A stretch of DNA of 64,000 nucleotides, taken from Ga0077523 sp038324085. Its GTDB lineage: Bacteria; Pseudomonadota; Gammaproteobacteria; Burkholderiales; Ga0077523. Position 1 is the stretch's first letter. The number at the start of each line of letters is the position of its first letter. The stretch lies in assembly GCA_038324085.1 (NCBI GenBank), contig JBBQHP010000016.1:1-64000 (forward strand), given 5' to 3'. Positions 7,864 through 16,026 of this stretch are shown piece by piece. The translations under genes were made by a program, and so were the position numbers. Under the pieces are notes generated by a model that saw only the letters and a list, made by a program, of their open reading frames with translations, searched no databases and was not told the DNA's origin.

Positions 7864-8582
7864 CTATCCCCGGACTGGATCGCATATACGTGATCAACGT
7901 ACGCGCCTTCGAGCAGCGGCGGCTTCACGTGAGCGCGGAACTGGCGCGCTACGGACTGGAAGCGGAGTTCGTTCATGAATGGGACGCACGCGACCTCACG
8001 CCCGAAATCGAGGCGCAATGGTTCGTGCCTTCTGCCGGGCTCAATGCCAGTCAGAAGTCGTGCGCGTTGAAGCACGTCGCCGCGCTGCGCCGAATTGCCG
8101 AGCGCGATGAAAGCGCAGCGCTGGTGCTCGAGGACGATGTCGTGCTGGCGCCGGCGTTTGCCGAAGGCGTGGCGAATGCACTGGCCGAGGCGCCCCGGTA
8201 CGCGTCTCCGCAGGTGCTGTTCATCGGCTGCGGCGGCAATTTCTACACGCCCCGGAGCCAGCGGCGCCCCGGGCAGCACCTCTACCCCGCGACCCGCGGA
8301 CGCTTCGCCGATTCCTACCTCATCGGTGCCGATACCGCCCGGCGGCGCCTCGACTGGATCGCCGCGAACCGGATCGCGCGGCCCATCGACAATCAGTTCG
8401 AATTGATCGACCGGACGCTCGGCATCTCGATGCTGTGGTACGAGGATCCGGTGGTGGAGCAGGGCAGCAAGAATGGCCTGTTCCAGACCAGCCTCGAACC
8501 GGCGCCGCCGCGCCCGGTGCAGCGGCTGAAATTCGGGTGGGAGAAGTTCCGCCGCAAGATCCTGTACCAATTGTGGCGGTGA
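7860..8582 (+). CDS. Glycosyltransferase family 25 (LPS biosynthesis)
   Basis: This 240-residue protein resembles GT25/LOS beta-1,4-galactosyltransferase-like enzymes. It starts with a RIYVINVRAFEQRR strand, has the conserved cysteine-alanine-lysine-histidine stretch KSCALKHVAALR, and the metal-binding VLEDDVVLAP motif near residue 95. A basic C-terminus (KFGWEKFRRKILYQ) may hold it to the inner membrane. The donor is not predictable. ATG 7860 overlaps the epimerase stop; the stop overlaps the next GTG start (GTGA). Confidence 0.87.
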   Translation: MTIPGLDRIYVINVRAFEQRRLHVSAELARYGLEAEFVHEWDARDLTPEIEAQWFVPSAGLNASQKSCALKHVAALRRIAERDESAALVLEDDVVLAPAFAEGVANALAEAPRYASPQVLFIGCGGNFYTPRSQRRPGQHLYPATRGRFADSYLIGADTARRRLDWIAANRIARPIDNQFELIDRTLGISMLWYEDPVVEQGSKNGLFQTSLEPAPPRPVQRLKFGWEKFRRKILYQLWR

Positions 8583-9811
8583 ATTCGATCGGGCAACCCC
8601 CGGCGGCGCGCTGGTCCCGATACGCGCTTGATGCGAGCCGGGTGTCCGCCATCGTGGCGGCGGCGGCGGTCCCCTGGTCGACCGCCCTGGTCAGCCTGGC
8701 CTGTGGCGTCCTGCTGATCACGCTCCTCGCCTCCGGCCGTGCCCACCGCGTGATCCGCGATGCGCTCGCGCAACCGCTGGGCGTCGCGATCGCGGTCTTC
8801 TTCGGTGTGTTGCTCGTCGGCATGCTGTACAGCCAGGCCGGGTGGCCAGAGCGCGCAGCGAGCCTGTGGAGCTGGCGCAAACCCGCCTATGCACTGATCC
8901 TGCTCGGTCTGTTCGGGGCAAACGCCTGGAAGCGCAGGTTCGTCGGGACGCTCGTCGCGGTGGCCGCGGTAAGCGTCGTTCTATCGTACTCGGCGTGGAT
9001 CGTCGGTTACGCACCGAAGATTCCGAGCGAGCCGGGCGTGCTGCTGCAGAACCACTCGACGCAGGGGATATTCTTCGGACTGGCGATGATGTGCTGCCTG
9101 CTCGCCGGTCTGGATGCGCGTTCGCGGCGCGCGCGCTGGGGGCTGTTCGCCCTTGCCGCGCTGATGATGCTCAACGTAGTGTTCGTGTCCCCGGGGCGCA
9201 GCGGCTATCTGGCGCTCGCGCCGATGCTGGTCGCGGTGGGCGTCCGGCTGCTGGGCTGGCGGCGGCTCCCACTCGTCGTGGCCGGGATCGCGCTGTTCGC
9301 GGGCCTTGTCTATGTGGCGTCGCCCATGGTGCGCGAACGCATCGCTCTCGGTTTTGTCGAGATCGAAACGGTCCAGCAAGCGGAAATCATCACGTCCATG
9401 GGCTTTCGCCTCAATGCCTGGCAGAACACCTTCGAGCTGATCCGCGAACGACCGGTGTTCGGTCACGGCACGGGCAGCTTCGGCGCCGTGTACTCTGCGA
9501 GGGTGAAGCAGCGGTACGCAGACTGGCGCGGGCTCCCGGGTACGGACCCGCACAACCAGTACCTGATGGTGTTGGCCGAGAACGGCGCCATCGGTCTCGT
9601 TGCATTCCTGGCCGTGCTCCTGTGCGCGCTGCGCGAGAGCATTCGTGCGCCCGACGGCTATCGGTGGATCGCTTTCGGGGCCTTGTTCGCCTGGTCGCTC
9701 ACGAGCCTGTTCAATTCGCATTTCCGCACCTTTCCCGAAGGTCATCTGATCGCGCTGGTGCTAGGGGCAATGCTCGCGCGAACCCCGGCGCGCCCGTCCG
9801 CGGGAGACTGA
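8579..9811 (+). CDS. O-antigen ligase/polymerase family membrane protein (Wzy_C domain)
   Basis: This 410-residue protein has about ten hydrophobic segments and a large periplasmic loop containing RLNAWQNTFELIRERPVFGHGTGSF and DPHNQYLMVLAENGAIGL, the Wzy_C signature shared by WaaL ligases and some Wzy polymerases. WaaL joins O-antigen to lipid A-core at the periplasmic face; a ligase role is slightly favoured by the neighbouring core-type glycosyltransferases, but Wzy cannot be excluded. GTG 8579 is chosen for its 4-bp overlap with the GT25 stop. A much longer open frame upstream only runs through the previous gene. Confidence 0.85.
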   Translation: MNSIGQPPAARWSRYALDASRVSAIVAAAAVPWSTALVSLACGVLLITLLASGRAHRVIRDALAQPLGVAIAVFFGVLLVGMLYSQAGWPERAASLWSWRKPAYALILLGLFGANAWKRRFVGTLVAVAAVSVVLSYSAWIVGYAPKIPSEPGVLLQNHSTQGIFFGLAMMCCLLAGLDARSRRARWGLFALAALMMLNVVFVSPGRSGYLALAPMLVAVGVRLLGWRRLPLVVAGIALFAGLVYVASPMVRERIALGFVEIETVQQAEIITSMGFRLNAWQNTFELIRERPVFGHGTGSFGAVYSARVKQRYADWRGLPGTDPHNQYLMVLAENGAIGLVAFLAVLLCALRESIRAPDGYRWIAFGALFAWSLTSLFNSHFRTFPEGHLIALVLGAMLARTPARPSAGD

Positions 9812-9813
9812 AG

Positions 9814-10929
9814 GTGCGCGGGCGCTGGGGTGCCGAAGGGCCGGGACAGATTCTGGTGGCGTGCACGCGGCGCATCGGTGACGTGCTGCTGGCGACGCCG
9901 TTGGTGCGCAGCCTGCGCCGCGCGTGGCCGGCGGCAGCGATCGACATGCTGGTGTTTCGCGGCACCGAAGCGATCGTCGCGGCCAATCCCGATCTGCGTG
10001 CGGTCATCACGGTAGGTGAGTCGGACTCGCTCGGCGAGCGCGTCGGCACCTTCCGCACGCTGTGGAATCGCTACGATCTCGCCTGTTCCACACAGACCTC
10101 CGATCGGACCACGTTCTACGCTGCGGCGGCCGGCAGAATGGTGGTGGGCATGCTCGATCCGGCGCAGGCGCCCAGTTGGAAACGCGGACTGCTCGATGCC
10201 TGGATACCGTTCGATGACCGGCACGTGCATACGGTGTCGGCGGGCCTCGCGCTTTGTTCCGTCCTGGGCGTCCCGCAGGTGCCCGAAGTCGTCGTTGCAT
10301 GGAACGATGCGGACGAGGAGCAGGCCTTGCAGGCATTGCCGTTCAATCCGAACAACGTGCCATATGCGGTGCTGCACGTCTCGCCGAAGTTTCCCTACAA
10401 GAAATGGACGGTGGACGGGTGGACCCAGCTCGCGCACGCGCTCAGTGCGGACGGGTTGCGACCGGTCATCGTTGCGGGGCCGGAGTCGAACGAGGTCGAG
10501 CAGGCCGACGCCATCGCGCGCCGCGCGAGCGGCGCGATAAATCTCGCCGGCAAACTGCGCCTCGCCGCGGTTGGTGCGCTGCTCGCGGACGCGCGCGCCT
10601 ACGTGGGAACGGATACGGCGGTCACGCACATGGCCGCCGCCATCGGTGTCCCGACCGTCGCACTGTTCGGACCGTCCAATCCGGTCAAGTGGGGGCCGTG
10701 GCCGAAAGGCTATCCGGGGCCCGAGAGTCCCTGGGAAATGGTTGGTTCCAAGCGCGTCGGCAACGTGACCCTGGTCCAGGGACATGCCGCTTGCGTGCCG
10801 TGTCTCGAAGAAGGATGTGAGCGGCGGGTGAGCAGTCTCTCGGACTGTCTCCAGCACCTTCCGGCCGGACGGGTGATCGGAGCGGTGCGTGCCGCCATTG
10901 GCGGGGAGCGTGCCGGACCGCCAACGTAG
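9814..10929 (+). CDS. Glycosyltransferase family 9 (heptosyltransferase-like)
   Basis: This 371-residue GT-B protein has an N-terminal ILVACTRRIGDVLLATPLV (about residues 12-30), a central LHVSPKFPYKKWTVDGW, and the C-terminal YVGTDTAVTHMAAAIGVPTVALFGPSNP donor-site block of GT9 heptosyltransferases. A cysteine cluster near the C-terminus (CVPCLEEGCERR) is also seen in many GT9 proteins. It probably transfers heptose or a related sugar to the LPS core. GTG 9814 lies 2 bp after the ligase stop. It is the last gene of the LPS run. Confidence 0.9.
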   Translation: MRGRWGAEGPGQILVACTRRIGDVLLATPLVRSLRRAWPAAAIDMLVFRGTEAIVAANPDLRAVITVGESDSLGERVGTFRTLWNRYDLACSTQTSDRTTFYAAAAGRMVVGMLDPAQAPSWKRGLLDAWIPFDDRHVHTVSAGLALCSVLGVPQVPEVVVAWNDADEEQALQALPFNPNNVPYAVLHVSPKFPYKKWTVDGWTQLAHALSADGLRPVIVAGPESNEVEQADAIARRASGAINLAGKLRLAAVGALLADARAYVGTDTAVTHMAAAIGVPTVALFGPSNPVKWGPWPKGYPGPESPWEMVGSKRVGNVTLVQGHAACVPCLEEGCERRVSSLSDCLQHLPAGRVIGAVRAAIGGERAGPPT

Positions 10930-11265
10930 CGGCCGCAATCGGCGCGCGCTTCGTCCGCTCGAGCGAGATTGCGGGGCAGTTCGACCCAGCGAGGATCGAA
11001 CCTGGCGCAAACTCAAATAAACTCCGTTGCTGTCCGGTGACGGTTGCCCCCGTAACCGGGACCGGTGCGGCAGAATGGTCCATGGACGTGGGGCGGCGAT
11101 CTGCGGCCCCCCGATCCCGCGGCATTCCCGCAGCCGGTGCGGGAACTCTGAAGTGTTCAATGGGGCCACAAGCAGATGGCATTGTCTCGGGCAATCTTCC
11201 ACGCGCGGCGCCTGGTTCAGCCGGCTGGCGCGCACTTTCGACACCTGCGGAGTCTGGTCGGGCGG
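10930..11265. other. Intergenic region after the LPS locus
   Basis: These 336 bases separate the GT9 gene from the protease-like/TolA-like gene. I see no convincing gene, RNA, terminator or promoter. Open frames here are extensions or shadows of the following gene. Confidence 0.5.
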
Positions 11266-13059
11266 ATGCGGACTCGCGCGCATCCCGTGGTTGCGATCGC
11301 GGCCATGCTCCTGTGCGCCGATGCCCGGGCGCTCACACCGGAGGCAATTTTCCAGCTGGCGGGTACGAGCATCGTCCGGGTTGCCTCGCTGGACGCGAAC
11401 GGCGTGCCGACGAAGCAGAGCAGCGGCGTCGTCGTCAAGCCGGGCGAGGTCGTCACCAGTTGCAATGCGGTCTCGGGAAACACGAGCACTTTCGTGGTGT
11501 TTCGAGGCGTCCAGTGGGCATTCGCGCAACTGGCGGGAACGGACGAGCAGCGGAATCTCTGCTTTCTGCAGTGGCAGGGGAACGAACAGATCGGGTGGCC
11601 CGTCAAGGGGGTGGTCCCGGTCGAGCGCGTCCGCAAGGGGCAGGTGGTCTATGCCGTGGGCGCCCCGAAGGGCCTGGAACTCGAGATGAGCGCTGGAACC
11701 GTGGTCGGGGTCGGCCAGCATCCGCAACGCGGAACCGTGATCAGGATGGACACTCCGGTCGCGCACGCGGCCAGCGGTGGCGGACTGTTCGATCGCGAAG
11801 GTCGCCTGATCGGATTCACCGCGATCGTCCTGAAGGAAGATCAGATTCTCGACTTCGCGGTGCCGGCCAGCGCCGTGTTCGATCTCGTGCCGGGATTGCG
11901 CGCGCGCCAGGTCGTGCCGGCGGCACTGTCGAAGAAGCAGCAGCGTGCCGATCAAGAGAATCTTGCCCGGCTCCAGAGCGAATCCGCGGGCCTTGCCGAA
12001 GCCCGCAAGACGGTCGCGCAGGCGCAGGCGAGGGCAGAGCGGGCGCGTGTGCAGGCCGAAGAGGACGCTCGGCGAGCTGCTCAGGCGAAGGCGGATGAGG
12101 AGGCTCGAGTGCAGGCGAGCGCCGACGAGGCCACGGCTCAACCGGCCGCCGAGGGCGCCGCAGACGAAGCTGCCACCGGGCTCGAAAGCACCTTCGCACG
12201 CCTGCAATCGCTCGGCGAAAGCGTGGATCGGGCGCTCGTGGGTGCACGGATCGCCGCGAAGATGTACTCGATGGATTTTTCCATGGCGCTGGATGCCGAG
12301 GGTCGCGTGACCCGCCTGGTGCTGGAACGAGGCAGCGGCGACGAGAATGTGGATCGGACGGTGACGACCCGGATCGTCAAGGCCGCGCCCTATCGCGATG
12401 CCGCGCAGGAAGCAGGCGACAGGCCCGTCGAGCTGTCGCTGCGCGTCGCGTGGTTCTACGATCATGCCGGCACCATGGCGATCATCGGCGCGCTGCCGCC
12501 CTATGGAGTTCCGGAGGGCCGCACGGACGGCACTGACCTCGCGAGTTCAGCGGCGTCGACACCAGAGGAGGTGGCGTTGCGACCGGACGTCGATGCACAA
12601 CGGCAAGCGCGGGAACTGGCGCAGGAACAGCTCCGCTTGGCCGCCGAGCAGCGTCAGCTGCGCAAGGATGAGGACGCGCAACGTCTGCTGCGCGAATACG
12701 AGGCGGCGCGCGATGCCAAGCGGGAGGCCGCTGAAGCCGACGCGCGCTCGGCACTGGCGGCGGCGGCGGATGTGCAACGGGTCGTGGACGAATTCGGCCG
12801 CAAGGTCATGGCGGCCGTCAGCGCGCACTTCTTCGTCCCCGAGTCTGCCCGGCCCGACACCCGGGCCGAGATCGCATTCCGGGTGATGCCGAACGGCACG
12901 GTGGCGTCGGTCCGGTTCGACAAACGGAGCGGCCTGTCCGACTTCGATCGTGCGATCGTACAGGCGGTGCGTCAGGCGCAGCCGCTGCCCGTCCCCGCCG
13001 ACGCTGACATCTATGCGCAGTTCCCGGAGCAGCACATGGTCTTCACCGGCGAGCCCTGA
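11266..13059 (+). CDS. Periplasmic protease-like protein with two TonB/TolA C-terminal-like domains
   Basis: This 597-residue protein starts with a signal peptide (cleavage likely after ADARA, about 22). Next comes a trypsin/HtrA-like fold (about 23-215) in which the positions of His and Asp are N67 (TSCNAV) and N97 (EQRNLCFL) while the serine is kept (S170, SGGGLF). The spacings match HtrA, so it is probably an inactive protease. A charged Ala/Arg/Glu coiled coil (about 220-300), a TonB_C-like module (about 305-400), a second coiled coil (about 440-500) and a TolA-C-like domain ending in AQPLPVPAD follow. ATG 11266 gives the signal peptide; in-frame ATG 11176 is the longer alternative. Function unknown; a periplasmic scaffold or envelope-linking role is inferred. 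Confidence 0.8.
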   Translation: MRTRAHPVVAIAAMLLCADARALTPEAIFQLAGTSIVRVASLDANGVPTKQSSGVVVKPGEVVTSCNAVSGNTSTFVVFRGVQWAFAQLAGTDEQRNLCFLQWQGNEQIGWPVKGVVPVERVRKGQVVYAVGAPKGLELEMSAGTVVGVGQHPQRGTVIRMDTPVAHAASGGGLFDREGRLIGFTAIVLKEDQILDFAVPASAVFDLVPGLRARQVVPAALSKKQQRADQENLARLQSESAGLAEARKTVAQAQARAERARVQAEEDARRAAQAKADEEARVQASADEATAQPAAEGAADEAATGLESTFARLQSLGESVDRALVGARIAAKMYSMDFSMALDAEGRVTRLVLERGSGDENVDRTVTTRIVKAAPYRDAAQEAGDRPVELSLRVAWFYDHAGTMAIIGALPPYGVPEGRTDGTDLASSAASTPEEVALRPDVDAQRQARELAQEQLRLAAEQRQLRKDEDAQRLLREYEAARDAKREAAEADARSALAAAADVQRVVDEFGRKVMAAVSAHFFVPESARPDTRAEIAFRVMPNGTVASVRFDKRSGLSDFDRAIVQAVRQAQPLPVPADADIYAQFPEQHMVFTGEP

Positions 13060-13315
13060 GATTTGCGTGTCCGCGGCGCTGGCCAGGCCGCCAACAAGGT
13101 GCCGGGCGCTTCGCCCGAATCCGGTGCCCGCCACAGGTGTCGGGCCGCCGGGGCTATATCGAAGCGTTGTGAGCTGCTCTCAGAGCCCACTTTCGCCTGA
13201 CACGGCGTCTGGCCGGCTGCGCTGTTCCGCTCATGTCGGACCTGCTGAACGGACAGCGTTCCACTGCTTGACCGCCCGCATCCCACGGGCGATCGCCTCG
13301 GGTCGAATGTCGAAA

Positions 13316-14254
13316 CTAGCGGCCCACGCCGGCGTCGTGGGCCTGCTGGTCCGCGTGGTAGCTCGAGCGCACGAGCGGACCACAGGCGGCATGGCGGAAA
13401 CCCATGGCACGGGCCTCACGCTCGAACTGGTCGAAGCGCGCGGGTTCGACGTAGCGCAGCACCGGCAGATGCCCGCCGCTCGGCTGCAGATATTGTCCCA
13501 GGGTGAGCATGTCCACGTCGTGCGCACGCAGATCGCGCAGGACTTCGAGGATTTCGTCGTCGGTCTCCCCCAGACCCAGCATCAAGCCGGACTTGGTCGG
13601 AAGCGAGGGATGGCGCTGCTTGAAGGTGCGCAGGAGGTCGAGCGAATGGGCGTAGTCGGCGCCCGGGCGTGCCTGCTTGTAGAGCCGCGGGACGGTTTCG
13701 AGGTTGTGGTTCATCACGTCCGGTGGCGACAGCGCGAGTTTCTCCAGTGCGGCATCGAGCCGTCCCCGAAAATCCGGCACCAGCACTTCGATCGTTGTCT
13801 GCGGTGAATGCTCGCGCACCGCGCGGATGCAATCCGCGAAATGTCCGGCGCCGCCGTCGCGCAGGTCGTCGCGATCGACGCTGGTGATCACCACGTAGTT
13901 CAATTTCATCGCGTGGATGGTCAGCGCGAGATTGCGCGGTTCCCCGGCATCGGGCGGCTTCGGCCGCCCATGCGCCACGTCGCAGAACGGGCAACGGCGC
14001 GTGCACAGGTCGCCCAGAATCATGAATGTCGCGGTGCCTTTGCCGAAGCATTCGCCGATGTTCGGGCACGACGCTTCTTCGCACACGGTGTGAAGGTTGT
14101 GCTCGCGCAGCGCCTGCTTGACCTCGTGGAAGCGCGCATTGCCGCCAGCGCGCACGCGGATCCAGTCGGGCTTCCTGAGCGTCTCGACGGGCACGATCTT
14201 GATCGGGTTGCGCGCGGTCTTGGCGGCACCGGTCTGCTTGACGGGAGAGTCCAT
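13316..14254 (-). CDS. lipA: Lipoyl synthase
   Basis: This 312-residue radical-SAM enzyme inserts two sulfurs into protein-bound octanoyl groups. Both clusters are visible: the auxiliary cluster cysteines in CEEASCPNIGEC (C-x4-C-x5-C) and the radical SAM C-x3-C-x2-C in CTRRCPFC. The C-terminal RSSYHADQ contains the serine that ligates the auxiliary cluster. Length and motif order match the family. It is last in the minus-strand run dacA-dat-ybeD-lipB-lipA, 9 bp after lipB. Confidence 0.97.
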   Translation of the reverse strand: MDSPVKQTGAAKTARNPIKIVPVETLRKPDWIRVRAGGNARFHEVKQALREHNLHTVCEEASCPNIGECFGKGTATFMILGDLCTRRCPFCDVAHGRPKPPDAGEPRNLALTIHAMKLNYVVITSVDRDDLRDGGAGHFADCIRAVREHSPQTTIEVLVPDFRGRLDAALEKLALSPPDVMNHNLETVPRLYKQARPGADYAHSLDLLRTFKQRHPSLPTKSGLMLGLGETDDEILEVLRDLRAHDVDMLTLGQYLQPSGGHLPVLRYVEPARFDQFEREARAMGFRHAACGPLVRSSYHADQQAHDAGVGR

Positions 14255-14263
14255 GGTGCGTCC

Positions 14264-14887
14264 TTAGGAATCGAGTCGATGCTGCACGTGGAGCACGAGC
14301 GCGTCGGCCATCGCATCGAAGGATGCCATGATGCCGAGGTTCCTCGCGCTCGTCACGGCGAGGCCGGGGTAACCGCAGGGATCGATCGCGTCGAATGGGG
14401 CAAGATCGTTCTCGACGTTGAATGCGAGACCGTGATAGCAGCAGCCGTGACGCACGCGCAGTCCCAGCGCTGCGATCTTCGCGCCGTCCACGTAGACCCC
14501 CGGGCGCCCCGGGTCGCCCGCAGCGCTGATGAGGTGATCCGCGAGCAGGTCGACCACGGCGTTTTCCAGCAGGCGCACCAGTGCGCGAACCGACAGACCA
14601 CGACGATGCAGGTCGAGCAGCGTGTACACGATCACCTGGCCGGGTCCGTGGAAGGTGACCTGGCCGCCGCGATCGGACCGGACGATGGGGATGACGTTGC
14701 CGGCGGGCGGCAAATGCTCGGCTCGGGCGGCAACGCCGAGCGTGTAGACGGCGCGATGGTGCGTGACCCAGATCTCGTCCGTCGTGTCGGGTTGGCGCGC
14801 GCCGGTGAAGGTCTGCATTGCCGCGCAGGTATCGGCGTATTCGGTCTGACCCAGTCGCCGGACGATGGCGATCGATTCACGCTTCAC
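14264..14887 (-). CDS. lipB: Octanoyl-[acyl carrier protein]:protein N-octanoyltransferase
   Basis: This 207-residue LipB moves octanoate from ACP to lipoyl domains, giving LipA its substrate. It has the RGGQVTFHGPGQ motif, GAKIAALGLRV with the conserved lysine, HGLAFNV, and the catalytic cysteine in DPCGYPGL. The annotated ATG gives a normal family length. The gene is separated from ybeD by 21 bp and from lipA by 9 bp, consistent with a single transcript. Confidence 0.96.
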   Translation of the reverse strand: MKRESIAIVRRLGQTEYADTCAAMQTFTGARQPDTTDEIWVTHHRAVYTLGVAARAEHLPPAGNVIPIVRSDRGGQVTFHGPGQVIVYTLLDLHRRGLSVRALVRLLENAVVDLLADHLISAAGDPGRPGVYVDGAKIAALGLRVRHGCCYHGLAFNVENDLAPFDAIDPCGYPGLAVTSARNLGIMASFDAMADALVLHVQHRLDS

Positions 14888-14908
14888 GCCCGCGGTCCTG
14901 CGGTGACC

Positions 14909-15178
14909 TCACAGCACCATGACAACCTGCGGGTGGTCACACAGTTCGCGGTAGAGCTCGTCGAGCTGCTCCCGCGAGGTCGCGCGGATCACACAGGTTA
15001 CCGACAGATAGTTCTTCTGCTTGCTCGCGCGCATCTCGACAGTGACCGGATCGAAGTCCGGCGCGTGCTTGACCACGATCTCGATCACGGACTGCGCGAG
15101 ACCGCGTTCCTGCCGGCCCATGATCTTGATGGGAAACTCGGTCGGATATTCGATGAGGGAAGGTTGTGCCTGGGTCAT
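14909..15178 (-). CDS. YbeD-family protein (DUF493)
   Basis: This 89-residue protein has the short ferredoxin-like (beta-alpha-beta) fold of the YbeD/DUF493 family. It starts LIEYPTEFPIKIMGR and ends in a CDHPQVVMVL strand, both typical. The family is thought to be an allosteric or regulatory module and is almost always found between dacA and lipB, as here. Its start overlaps the stop of the aminotransferase gene by 4 bp. Biochemical role unknown. Confidence 0.93.
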   Translation of the reverse strand: MTQAQPSLIEYPTEFPIKIMGRQERGLAQSVIEIVVKHAPDFDPVTVEMRASKQKNYLSVTCVIRATSREQLDELYRELCDHPQVVMVL

Positions 15179-16026
15179 TCCGCATCTCCGGTCGCACGCT
15201 TCAAGCCCTGGAAGAGCGCGTGCATGCGACGGAACATGGGGCCGGGAGCGCCGTTTCCAACCGCGCGGCCGTCGAGCGTCGTGATCGCGAGAATCTCCCG
15301 CGTCGCGCTGGTGAGCCAGAGTTCGTCGGCACTGCGGACTTCGGGCTCGCTCACGTCACGCTGCTCGAGCGGCAGCCCGTGGCGGGCGGCGAGTTCGAGG
15401 ATGACGTCGTAGGTGATGCCGGGCAGCAGCAGGTGGCTTTTCGCGGGCGTCACGATCACGCCGCTTCGGACCGCGAAGATGTTGGCGGCCGAGCCCTCGG
15501 TAAGGAAGCCGTCCCGCAGCAGCACGGCTTCGGCGGCGCCGGCGTCGATCGCGAGCTGGCGCAGGAGCACATTGGCCAGCAGCGCGGTGGATTTGATGTC
15601 GCAGCGGAACCAGCGGTTGTCGGTCGCGGTGACGGCCGCCACGCCGTGCTCGACCTGTTCGGGCGACGGCGTGATCAGCGGGTTCGACATCAGGAACACC
15701 GTCGGCGCGAGATCTCTTGGGAAGGCGTGATCGCGCCTGGCGACACCGCGCGTGATGTGGACGTAGATGGACTGGTCTTCGCCCTGGTTGTGTCCGATCA
15801 GATCGGCGACCAGTTGCTTCCAGTCGGCAGCGGAATGTGGATTGGGGATGCGGATCGCGTCGAGGCTGCGCTGCAGGCGTGCGAGATGGCCGTCGATGCG
15901 GAAGGCTCTGCGTCCGTAAGCCGGTATCACTTCGTAGACGCCGTCGCCGAAGATGAAGCCGCGATCGAGAACCGGAACCTTGGCTTCGGCGAGCGGCACG
16001 AATTCGCCGTTCAGATAGCAGATCAT
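15175..16026 (-). CDS. dat: D-amino acid aminotransferase (class IV, PLP)
   Basis: This 283-residue fold-type IV PLP enzyme has VLDRGFIFGDGVYEV near the N-terminus, the PLP lysine in IKSTALLANVLLRQ, and the EGSAANIF and LLLPGITYDVILELA blocks of D-alanine aminotransferases. It probably interconverts D-Ala and D-Glu for peptidoglycan. ATG 16026 is preferred over the longer frame (16053) because it makes an ATGA overlap with the dacA stop and leaves the standard MICYLNG start. Branched-chain or aminodeoxychorismate specificity is a less likely alternative. Confidence 0.9.
   Translation of the reverse strand: MICYLNGEFVPLAEAKVPVLDRGFIFGDGVYEVIPAYGRRAFRIDGHLARLQRSLDAIRIPNPHSAADWKQLVADLIGHNQGEDQSIYVHITRGVARRDHAFPRDLAPTVFLMSNPLITPSPEQVEHGVAAVTATDNRWFRCDIKSTALLANVLLRQLAIDAGAAEAVLLRDGFLTEGSAANIFAVRSGVIVTPAKSHLLLPGITYDVILELAARHGLPLEQRDVSEPEVRSADELWLTSATREILAITTLDGRAVGNGAPGPMFRRMHALFQGLKRATGDAE

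Noticed and set aside
11034..11075. Partial inverted repeat (CGGTT with AACCG) before the protease-like/TolA-like gene
   Set aside because: Only 5 paired bases and no T-run or promoter spacing; could be chance in GC-rich DNA.
9742..12465. A 907-codon open frame on the minus strand
   Set aside because: It lies antisense to the GT9 gene and the protease-like/TolA-like gene, is rich in His and Arg, and shows no domain; it is a by-product of high GC content.
13060..13315. Short GGGCG-CTT-CGCCC hairpin after the protease-like/TolA-like gene
   Set aside because: The stem is only 5 bp and no T-run follows, so it is not called a terminator.
13808..15412. A 534-codon plus-strand open frame over lipA, lipB and ybeD
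   Set aside because: The minus-strand genes are clearly real; this frame has no known domain.
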